Positions 1 through 5,485 of a stretch of DNA of 5,485 bases are shown piece by piece. The stretch spans positions 1 to 5,485 of the forward strand of contig JALQZL010000101.1 in the NCBI GenBank assembly GCA_023258355.1. The letters are read 5' to 3'. Below the pieces are notes generated by a model that worked only from the letters and a program-made list of their open reading frames with translations, was not told where the DNA came from and did no database searches. The DNA is from Wenzhouxiangellaceae bacterium. GTDB taxonomy: Bacteria > Pseudomonadota > Gammaproteobacteria > Xanthomonadales > Wenzhouxiangellaceae. Each line of letters starts with the position of its first letter. Within the stretch, counting starts at the first letter, position 1. Both the position numbers and the translations under genes were made by a program.

Positions 1-1
1 G

Positions 2-619
2 TCCACCCGAAACGATGATCCAGTGGGTGCGAGCCGTCCCTGGGATCGGGGCCGTGATGGTTTCGTGCTAAGCAACGGCGCAGGGATGGTCGTCCTTGAA
101 ACTTTAGCGCATGCAAAAGCCCGTGGCGCACAGTTTTATGCTGAAGTGGTTGGCTTTGGAATGAGTGGCGATGCGTACCATATGACCTCACCACCAGAGG
201 GCGGCGCTGGTGCAGCGCAGTGTATGGCACGCGCCATCAAAGATGCTGAATTGTCACCCGAGGATATCGATTACATCAATGCGCACGGCACATCCACACC
301 GGCCGGGGATGCCGCAGAGCTGGCGGCGGTGAAGTCGGTATTCGGTGCGCATGCAGGAAAACTCATGATGAGCTCAACCAAGTCAATGACAGGCCATATG
401 CTGGGGGCCGCCGGGGGCATGGAATTGATCGCTGCAGTGCTTAGTCTGAGAGACGGGATCATTCCACCAACCATCAACTTGGATGATCCAGATCCGGAGT
501 GCGAGGGCATTGATTTGGTGCCTCATGAAGCACGTCGTGTGGAGATCAAGACGGCTTTAAGCAATTCTTTTGGTTTTGGTGGCACTAACGGCTCATTGAT
601 TGTCTCTGAACTTCGTTAG
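2..619 (+). CDS. fabF: FabF, beta-ketoacyl-ACP synthase II (3' part only)
   Basis: This is the C-terminal half of 3-oxoacyl-ACP synthase II, the cytoplasmic enzyme that condenses malonyl-ACP with acyl-ACP during fatty acid elongation. The reading frame is open from base 2, so the gene starts outside the window. About 205 codons are present, against roughly 413 residues in E. coli FabF. The thiolase-fold C-terminal domain is clear: the catalytic His lies in NAHGTSTPAGD (His codon 284-286), the conserved Lys in SSTKSMTGH (380-382), and the second catalytic His in the same motif (395-397). The spacing between the two histidines is 37 residues, as between His303 and His340 of E. coli. The glycine-rich NSFGFGGTNGSL near the end is also typical. 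The nucleophilic Cys lies upstream and cannot be checked. FabF is preferred over FabB because of the pabC-mltG-tmk-holB context and the DAYHMTSPPE segment. An acpP gene would be expected just upstream. Confidence 0.97.
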   Translation, partial: STRNDDPVGASRPWDRGRDGFVLSNGAGMVVLETLAHAKARGAQFYAEVVGFGMSGDAYHMTSPPEGGAGAAQCMARAIKDAELSPEDIDYINAHGTSTPAGDAAELAAVKSVFGAHAGKLMMSSTKSMTGHMLGAAGGMELIAAVLSLRDGIIPPTINLDDPDPECEGIDLVPHEARRVEIKTALSNSFGFGGTNGSLIVSELR

Positions 620-624
620 GTTTT

Positions 625-646
625 CGATGCGTGCAACTTGGCATCG
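625..646 (+). other. short inverted repeat in the fabF-pabB gap
   Basis: CGATGC (625-630) and GCATCG (641-646) form a perfect 6-base inverted repeat around a 10-base loop in the 38-base gap between fabF and pabB. No T-run follows, so it is not a convincing intrinsic terminator. It could be a weak mRNA hairpin near the pabB start, or chance. No convincing -35/-10 promoter pair was seen in the gap. Confidence 0.25.
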
Positions 647-657
647 TGTAATTTGTC

Positions 658-2010
658 ATGCATAAACAGCTTATCGGTGAAATTGACTTTCTTGCAGTTT
701 CACAGACCTTTCCACAACAATGGCCCTTCATTCTCAGCAGCGCTGGTTCAGCCACAACGCCTTCTGCACGCTATTCGATGCTGTTTCGCACTTCCGGCGA
801 GGAAATTATCGAACATGCCGGCCCTGGGACTGCTTTTCTGACCACATTGGCCAGTCGGCTAGAAACAGGAAACGGTCCCATCGATGATGAGCTGCCCTTT
901 TGGGGAGGGTGGTTTGTCTATCTGGGCTACGAGGTGGTCACTGAAATTGAAAATAGCCTGGTGCTGCCGCGTGGTACAGACCGACTGCCTGTGGCCTATG
1001 CTGCCAGGACACCTGTTGCTGTGATTTATGATCATTGGAAGCATCAGACTTGGTTAGTCGCAGAGACAGAAGATGCCCTTAGCGAGGCTGTTAAGGAGCT
1101 TGACGCCGTTGCGGCGCAGTTTCAGTCATCAGCACACCATGCTGGTGTGGGCGGCATCACCGAGATGGACTGGGTGATCAGTGTGGAAGCACCAGAGCAG
1201 TTTACTGATGGCGTGGTCAAAATTCTTGAATACATTCGCGCCGGTGATGTGTTCCAAGTCAATCTCTCCAGGCAGTGGGTGGCTGAGGCAGTATCTGACG
1301 TGGATCCTTTGTCCGTCTATCAGGCCCTATGTCAAACCAATCCAGCCCCTTTTGCTGGTTTTGCGCGACTGCCAGGGGGGTGTGTGATTAGTTCTTCTCC
1401 AGAGCGTTTGGTTCAGCGACGAGGTGAGCTCATTCAAACACGACCCATTGCAGGCACTCGTCCGAGAGGTTCTGACTCGCTTGAGGATGAAAGACTAATG
1501 GATGAGCTTATGCAGAACAAAAAGGAAAGAGCAGAGCACATCATGCTGATTGACTTGGAGCGCAATGACCTGGGTCGAGTGTGCCAACCAGGTAGCATGT
1601 CTGTTGATGAGTTGATGGTCATTGAAAGCTATGAGCACGTTCATCATATTGTTTCCAATGTCTGTGGCAAGCTCGCCGCCCATGCCGACTCGGTTGATGT
1701 CATCCGTGCTGTGTTCCCTGGCGGGACAATCACTGGGTGCCCCAAAGTCAGGTGCATGGAGATCATTGCTGAACTAGAAGGCAGTGGAAGAAGTTTTTAC
1801 ACCGGTGCGATGGGTTATATCGGCCACCACCAAACCATGGATTTCAATATTCTTATTCGATCGGTAGCGGTTGATGGGCGCTCTGTTAGGTTTCGAACGG
1901 GCGCCGGCATTGTGGCCGACTCAGATCCACAGGCCGAGTTATTGGAGACAGAAGCAAAAGCCAGAGGCTTACTCAATGCGTTTGGTCTGAGGGGAGGCAT
2001 GCATGGCTAA
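658..2010 (+). CDS. pabB: PabB, aminodeoxychorismate synthase component I
   Basis: A 450-residue chorismate-binding enzyme, close to the 453 of E. coli PabB. With a PabA glutaminase it should convert chorismate and ammonia to 4-amino-4-deoxychorismate, the first step to 4-aminobenzoate and folate. The N-terminal domain covers about residues 1-160. The chorismate-binding domain, about 175-440, contains GDVFQVNLSRQ (197-206), SSSPERL (245-251), PIAGTRPRG (263-271), IDLERNDLGRV (298-308), FPGGTITGCPK (353-363) and the metal-binding GAGIVADSDP...ET (415-431). Residue 265 is Ala, where E. coli PabB has Lys (PIKGT); anthranilate synthase TrpE also has Ala. PabB is still preferred because pabC overlaps the gene end by 8 bases, no trp genes are near, and the LLES tryptophan-binding motif typical of TrpE is absent from the N-terminus. 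ATG 658 is the first possible start after an in-frame stop at 649-651; no strong ribosome binding site precedes it. No pabA or glutaminase domain is present in the window. Confidence 0.88.
   Translation: MHKQLIGEIDFLAVSQTFPQQWPFILSSAGSATTPSARYSMLFRTSGEEIIEHAGPGTAFLTTLASRLETGNGPIDDELPFWGGWFVYLGYEVVTEIENSLVLPRGTDRLPVAYAARTPVAVIYDHWKHQTWLVAETEDALSEAVKELDAVAAQFQSSAHHAGVGGITEMDWVISVEAPEQFTDGVVKILEYIRAGDVFQVNLSRQWVAEAVSDVDPLSVYQALCQTNPAPFAGFARLPGGCVISSSPERLVQRRGELIQTRPIAGTRPRGSDSLEDERLMDELMQNKKERAEHIMLIDLERNDLGRVCQPGSMSVDELMVIESYEHVHHIVSNVCGKLAAHADSVDVIRAVFPGGTITGCPKVRCMEIIAELEGSGRSFYTGAMGYIGHHQTMDFNILIRSVAVDGRSVRFRTGAGIVADSDPQAELLETEAKARGLLNAFGLRGGMHG
1991..1997 (+). promoter_or_regulatory. ribosome binding site of pabC
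   Basis: GGGGAGG lies inside the last codons of pabB, five bases before the ATG at 2003. It is the strongest Shine-Dalgarno sequence in the window and fixes the pabC start. The nearby ATG at 1999 is out of frame and too close to it. Confidence 0.75.
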
Positions 2011-2803
2011 TCACACGGTGATTAATGGCGAGTTCACCACTTGCTTACCTGCCGATGATCGGGGATTTTTGTTCGGTGACCACGTCTTTGAAACCATGCT
2101 GACTCACAATCGCACAATCCCACTGTGGGCTTGGCATTGGCGACGCCTCAAACTGGCGTGTCAGGATCTGGAGATTACTCTCCCCACTGAAGAGCTTGTA
2201 TTGAAAGAACTGGCGATGGTGCTCAATGACGACATGTCTGTGGTCAGACTAACATTGACTCGAGGGAGCTCTCAAACAGGCTATGCCATACCATCATCAA
2301 TTCAGACGCGACGCGTCATTCAGGTAAGGCCTGTTTCTGCGCAGATGACGACACACAAAGCGCATGGCCTAGATGCGGATTGCGCGAACTTTCATTTGCC
2401 CAATCATTCATTATTAAGTGGTATGAAGCACGGAAACAGACTCTATCAGGTTAGGTTGGCGCAATTGTGTTGTCAGCTAGCAGTGGATGAGATATTGATT
2501 TTTCGGGAGGATGGGCGGTTAGCCGAAGCGATGGCTTCTAATGTCATAATTGTGCACAGTGACGTGGTGAAAACGCCTCAGGTGCCTGAAGTGAATGGTG
2601 TGGGTCTGCAGTGGCTGATCGATATGGGTGCACCGATAGTGAAGCAGGACATTTTTTTTGAAGAGGTTGACCAAGCATCAGAGATTATCCTAATCAATGC
2701 GACGGCAGGTGTTCGGCCAATTAAGCAATGGCGGAAACGTGCCATGACAGCACGTGAGGTCTGTCGACGCTTGCAAGCGATTTGGGATCAATCATTGAGG
2801 TGA
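2003..2803 (+). CDS. pabC: PabC, aminodeoxychorismate lyase
   Basis: A 266-residue PLP enzyme of fold type IV (the branched-chain aminotransferase/D-amino acid transaminase class), close to the 269 of E. coli PabC. It should remove pyruvate from 4-amino-4-deoxychorismate to give 4-aminobenzoate for folate. Visible landmarks are the N-terminal DDRGFLFGDHVFET (18-31), the WHWRRL segment (44-49), TRGSSQTGY (86-94), the PLP-binding Lys142 in SGMKHGNRLYQV, the family motif DGRLAEAMASN (170-180) with Glu175, and the phosphate-side NATAGVRPI (232-240). By motif alone a D-amino acid or branched-chain aminotransferase is possible, but GMKHGNRL resembles E. coli PabC (GIKHLNRL), and its placement directly after pabB and before mltG-tmk-holB makes PabC much more likely. 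The start overlaps the pabB end by 8 bases, so translation is probably coupled and gives matched synthase and lyase. Confidence 0.93.
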   Translation: MANHTVINGEFTTCLPADDRGFLFGDHVFETMLTHNRTIPLWAWHWRRLKLACQDLEITLPTEELVLKELAMVLNDDMSVVRLTLTRGSSQTGYAIPSSIQTRRVIQVRPVSAQMTTHKAHGLDADCANFHLPNHSLLSGMKHGNRLYQVRLAQLCCQLAVDEILIFREDGRLAEAMASNVIIVHSDVVKTPQVPEVNGVGLQWLIDMGAPIVKQDIFFEEVDQASEIILINATAGVRPIKQWRKRAMTAREVCRRLQAIWDQSLR

Positions 2804-3831
2804 TGGGTGAGGCGATGAGGCTATCTTTGCTCACAAAGCCGAGTGTGCGCTGGGTGGGGATGACATGCCTAGTTATCATGCTGGCGCTTGCTCTAGTGGT
2901 TGCGCGGGCGGTCAGTGCTCCGATCCTGACGCAACATGAACATCAAATGGTTATTCAAGTCCCCAGAGGAGCAACCTTTAAATCGCTGATACGGGAACTC
3001 GAGTGGTTGGGCCTGCTACGAGGCAGCGTTTATTGGCGGATCTTTGGGCGAGTCAGTAACCCCATCATCCAAGCTGGCGAGTATCAAATCAAGCCAGGCG
3101 ACTCTATGCGGGCAATGCTGGATCGGATGAGAAGGGGAGATCAAATTCAATATCCGATGACGATTGTCGAGGGCTGGACACTGGGAGAGCTTCGGCAGGC
3201 CCTGAGTGACAATCCACGATTAAGTCACGAAACTAGGTCATGGTCAGATAACCGCTTAATCGCGGAATTGGGTTGTCGTGATTGTTTTGCAGAGGGACGG
3301 TTCTTGCCAGAGACCTACCTTCATGTTCGAGGGGACAGTGATTTTTCAGTCTTAGAGCGTGCTTATCAGGCCATGTCTGATGTGCTGTCGGAAGCGTGGG
3401 GGATGCGGCGCGATACCTTGCCATTGAACGGTCAGGATGACCTTCTCATCCTTGCCTCACTGATTGAGAAAGAAACCGCAGTGCCCAGTGAGCGGGAGAC
3501 GATCGCAGGGGTCTTTGTCAGACGTTTGGAGGCAGATATGCGTCTACAAACCGACCCAACGGTGATCTACGGTATGGGGCCACGCTTTAATGGGAATCTG
3601 ACTAGAGCCGATCTGCGCGCTGATCATCCTTGGAATACCTATACGAGGAGAGGGCTTCCACCGACGCCGATTGCACTGCCAGGCCAGGCAGCCATTCAAG
3701 CAGCAGCAAACCCAGCCGATGGGACAGCGCTTTATTTTGTAGCGAGGGGAGATGGTAGCCATGTCTTTTCCGATACACTGTCAGAGCATAATCAGGCGGT
3801 CAATAAGTACATTCGAGGACGCGAGCAATGA
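2803..3831 (+). CDS. mltG: MltG, endolytic murein transglycosylase (YceG family)
   Basis: MltG is an inner-membrane lytic transglycosylase that cleaves nascent peptidoglycan strands internally and is thought to set glycan length. From ATG 2803 the protein has 342 residues, against 340 in E. coli. A short cytoplasmic N-terminus is followed by one membrane segment (about residues 16-36). A LysM-like region (about 50-130) includes VPRGATF and AGEYQIKPGDS, and the catalytic YceG domain follows. The signature ASLIEKETAVPSER is at 218-231; Glu222 aligns with the catalytic Glu218 of E. coli. MRLQTDPTVIYGMG (246-259), NTYTRRGLPP and the C-terminal LYFVARGDGSHVFS are strongly conserved. The start is uncertain: ATG 2803 shares one base with the pabC stop (TGATG) but has GAGG only two bases upstream; ATG 2815, also in frame, would give 338 residues. 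Two cysteines in GCRDCF (158-163) lie in the predicted periplasmic part and could form a disulfide; that is inference. Confidence 0.94.
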   Translation: MGEAMRLSLLTKPSVRWVGMTCLVIMLALALVVARAVSAPILTQHEHQMVIQVPRGATFKSLIRELEWLGLLRGSVYWRIFGRVSNPIIQAGEYQIKPGDSMRAMLDRMRRGDQIQYPMTIVEGWTLGELRQALSDNPRLSHETRSWSDNRLIAELGCRDCFAEGRFLPETYLHVRGDSDFSVLERAYQAMSDVLSEAWGMRRDTLPLNGQDDLLILASLIEKETAVPSERETIAGVFVRRLEADMRLQTDPTVIYGMGPRFNGNLTRADLRADHPWNTYTRRGLPPTPIALPGQAAIQAAANPADGTALYFVARGDGSHVFSDTLSEHNQAVNKYIRGREQ

Positions 3832-4472
3832 ATGGATCACAACGGGGCCTTCTCATCACACTGGAAGGCGGCGAGGGTGCTGGAAAGACAACCGCAGCTG
3901 GTCACATTCGTGCGTGGCTCGAAGACCGTGGGCGCACAGTCGTTTCGAGCAGAGAGCCCGGTGGGACACCGATCGCCGAGCAAATTCGGTCTATCCTGCT
4001 CGATCCTGAGTCCAAAGACATGGGACCAATCACTGAATTACTTCTCATGTTCGCGGCTCGAAGTGACAATCTAGACCAGCTTATTCGCCCGAATTTGGAG
4101 GCTGGGTTTGATGTTCTATGCGATCGGTTCACCGATGCTAGTCGCGCTTACCAAGGCGCAGGCCGTGAACTTGGTTTGGGCCCAGTGGATTTACTCGCGC
4201 AGGTTGTTCATTCAGACGTGACTCCCGATCTGACATTGTTGTTGGATGTGCCTGTCGAACTTGGCATGGAAAGGGTGGGTAAAAGAGGCGTTGCGCCCAA
4301 TCGTTTTGAACTGGCCAAGCATGACTTTTTTGAGCGAATCCGGCAAGGTTACCTCGCCCAAGCAAAAAGCGAGCCTGACCGGTTTGTAGTGATTGATGCT
4401 ACCCAGCCATTAGAGGTCGTTGAGAAAGCGATTGAGCAGGCACTCGAAACAAGATTAGGCAAGAAGCTGTGA
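3828..4472 (+). CDS. tmk: Tmk, thymidylate kinase
   Basis: dTMP kinase transfers phosphate from ATP to dTMP to give dTDP, an essential cytoplasmic step to dTTP. The length, 214 residues, is usual (E. coli 213). The P-loop EGGEGAGKTT is at 13-22, REPGGT at 42-47, and the nucleotide-binding LLLMFAARSD at 71-80. The DR(F/Y/H) motif is CDRFTDAS at 98-105, followed by AYQGAGRELG. The LID region, with RVGKRGVAPNRFE (149-161), carries the basic residues that in the E. coli-type enzyme supply catalytic arginines, in keeping with the lack of arginine inside the P-loop. The ATG overlaps the mltG stop as ATGA (4 bases), and GAGG lies nine bases upstream at 3815-3818. A second ATG four bases downstream is out of frame. 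Translation is probably coupled to mltG. The identification is secure. Confidence 0.97.
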   Translation: MNGSQRGLLITLEGGEGAGKTTAAGHIRAWLEDRGRTVVSSREPGGTPIAEQIRSILLDPESKDMGPITELLLMFAARSDNLDQLIRPNLEAGFDVLCDRFTDASRAYQGAGRELGLGPVDLLAQVVHSDVTPDLTLLLDVPVELGMERVGKRGVAPNRFELAKHDFFERIRQGYLAQAKSEPDRFVVIDATQPLEVVEKAIEQALETRLGKKL

Positions 4473-5449
4473 CAGTGGAAATTGATGGCTTGGCGCCTTG
4501 GCTGAGTGTGCCGTTCGAGCAATTGTTGCGGGCTTGGCAAGCAGCAGAACTTGGACATGCACCGCTGATCTATGGCCCAGAGGGATTGGGTAAGACAGCC
4601 CTTGCGCATTGCCTTGCGAAAACAATGCTATGTCAACAGTCTGGCAAGGCGGCGACGGTGTTCTGTGGTCAGTGTCATAGTTGTCAATTAATGGACTCTG
4701 GCACGCATCCTGATTTCTTTGAAGTCAAACCCTTAGAAGAGGGGCGACAGATTGGTGTTGATCAGGTGCGTCAGTTTAACGAGCAGCTAGCGCTCACTCC
4801 TGCTGTGAGTCAATCTCGGATCGGCCTGATTGCGCCTGCTGAGGCACTGAATGACAACGCAGGAAATGCGCTCTTAAAGACACTCGAAGAACCACCAAAC
4901 AACGTCTATTTGGTCTTAGTGACCAACCACTTGCAACGGCTGTTACCAACCATTCTCAGTCGATGCCAGAAATTCTCAATCGCTCTGCCTGAAAGCTCAC
5001 AGGCAGTGGCGTGGCTTCAGAAAGAAGCGCCAGAGGCCTCTCAAGGCGAGTTATCCACCGCACTTTTGATGAGCGCGGGCGCCCCCAGTTTGGCGCTCCA
5101 AACATGGCAATCGGGGGATGTTGAGGCAGCAAAAGAGGTGCTGAATAAGCTTCATGCGATTGCCAAAGGCGAGGGCGTTTCTCCAGACTTGGCGGAACAG
5201 TGGGCGCAAAACCCATCTAAAGTATGGGCATGGTTGGCTTTTTGGGTGAGCCAGATCGCAAGATCTGCAATTCAAGATGATGAAATAGATCCCGTGGTCA
5301 GTGCCATAAGCCAGGGGCAGGCCAGTGATTGGTCTGGTTTGTGGCATGATGCGTTGGAGGGACGATCGCTGTGTCAGACAGGTGTTCGCCAAGACCTCCT
5401 ATTGAGTCGCTGGCTTATAAAATGGGAGTCTGTGGTTTCGCCATCTTGA
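4469..5449 (+). CDS. holB: HolB, DNA polymerase III delta' subunit
   Basis: Delta' is part of the clamp loader, which places the beta sliding clamp on primed DNA; it acts as the rigid partner of delta and supplies an arginine finger to a neighbouring tau/gamma subunit. The protein has 326 residues (E. coli 334). The AAA+ domain (about 1-165) holds Walker A GPEGLGKT (36-43), four cysteines at 55, 66, 69 and 72 that match the zinc module of E. coli delta', THPDF (79-83), NALLKTLEEPP (133-143) and the SRC motif (164-166) with finger Arg165. The Walker B position reads GLIAPAEAL, without the Asp-Glu of a true ATPase. The weakly conserved remainder (about 205-326) is the collar domain. The start is GTG 4469, overlapping the tmk stop as GTGA with AGG nine bases upstream at 4457-4459; GTG 4475, two codons on, is an alternative. 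DnaX is less likely, since its longer C-terminal region is missing and the gene follows tmk directly. Confidence 0.94.
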   Translation: MTVEIDGLAPWLSVPFEQLLRAWQAAELGHAPLIYGPEGLGKTALAHCLAKTMLCQQSGKAATVFCGQCHSCQLMDSGTHPDFFEVKPLEEGRQIGVDQVRQFNEQLALTPAVSQSRIGLIAPAEALNDNAGNALLKTLEEPPNNVYLVLVTNHLQRLLPTILSRCQKFSIALPESSQAVAWLQKEAPEASQGELSTALLMSAGAPSLALQTWQSGDVEAAKEVLNKLHAIAKGEGVSPDLAEQWAQNPSKVWAWLAFWVSQIARSAIQDDEIDPVVSAISQGQASDWSGLWHDALEGRSLCQTGVRQDLLLSRWLIKWESVVSPS

Positions 5450-5472
5450 GCGATGGTGGCTTTCTTTTTCTT
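5438..5472 (+). terminator. probable intrinsic terminator overlapping the holB stop
   Basis: Two overlapping pairings are possible. An 8-pair stem, with two G-T wobbles, joins 5438-5445 to 5452-5459 around the loop TTGAGC. Alternatively GCCATC (5440-5445) pairs with GGTGGC (5455-5460), with one wobble, and then sits directly against the T-rich run TTTCTTTTTCTT (5461-5472). The holB stop codon (5447-5449) lies in the loop. Position and T-run fit a Rho-independent terminator closing the transcription unit. The stem is short and the T-run is broken by C, so termination may be partial. Confidence 0.6.
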
Positions 5473-5485
5473 CGGTCAAACCCCA

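Noticed and set aside
271..510. Minus-strand open frame opposite fabF
   Set aside because: It lies wholly within conserved fabF codons, has no recognisable domain, and is a by-product of codon bias in the real gene.
620..657. A possible promoter before pabB, with TGTAAT (647-652) as a -10-like box
   Set aside because: No -35 box lies at a suitable distance and the key second A of the -10 is missing.
658..2010. Reading this gene as trpE because of PIAGTRPRG
   Set aside because: Overlap with pabC, absence of trp neighbours and the missing LLES motif favour PabB; kept as an alternative in the feature entry.
5051..5059. TTATCCACC, one base from the DnaA box TTATCCACA
   Set aside because: It is single, inside the holB coding region, and has no other DnaA boxes or AT-rich stretch near it. 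Most likely chance.
5051..5392. 113-codon minus-strand open frame opposite holB
   Set aside because: The + strand frame carries all family motifs of delta' up to the terminator; the antisense translation shows no recognisable domain and no supported start.
1..5485. CRISPR arrays, tRNA or rRNA genes, insertion sequences, phage or defence genes
   Set aside because: Coding sequence from known housekeeping genes fills almost all of the window. No direct repeat array, tRNA-like fold, transposase or terminal inverted repeat was seen.

Overview
No new system is visible in this window. It is an ordinary chromosomal housekeeping block from a bacterium, most probably a gammaproteobacterium of moderate GC. 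The evidence is the gene order fabF-pabC-mltG-tmk-holB, which is the order known from E. coli and Pseudomonas, together with protein motifs that follow gammaproteobacterial versions closely. The sequence alone does not support a genus. All genes are on the + strand, and coding sequence fills nearly the whole window.

Layout: the 3' half of fabF (fatty acid elongation) enters from the left edge and ends at 619. A 38-base gap follows. Then pabB (658-2010), pabC (2003-2803), mltG (about 2803-3831), tmk (3828-4472) and holB (4469-5449) follow, each overlapping the next by 1 to 8 bases. A hairpin followed by a T-rich run sits on the holB stop codon and probably ends the transcription unit. The last 36 bases hold the rest of that terminator and no visible gene.

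Functionally the genes are varied. FabF extends acyl-ACP. PabB and PabC make 4-aminobenzoate for folate from chorismate. MltG cuts nascent glycan strands at the inner membrane. Tmk makes dTDP, and HolB is the delta' subunit of the DNA polymerase III clamp loader. Folate is needed for thymidylate synthesis, so PabB/PabC, Tmk and HolB form a loose path from folate through dTTP to replication. The cluster therefore joins membrane, wall and DNA precursor functions.

Three points merit a second look. First, pabB lies inside this cluster next to pabC; in E. coli it is elsewhere. Second, PabB has alanine where E. coli PabB has its active-site lysine (PIAGT rather than PIKGT), a TrpE-like state. Third, HolB has a textbook Walker A motif, whereas E. 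coli delta' has lost it.
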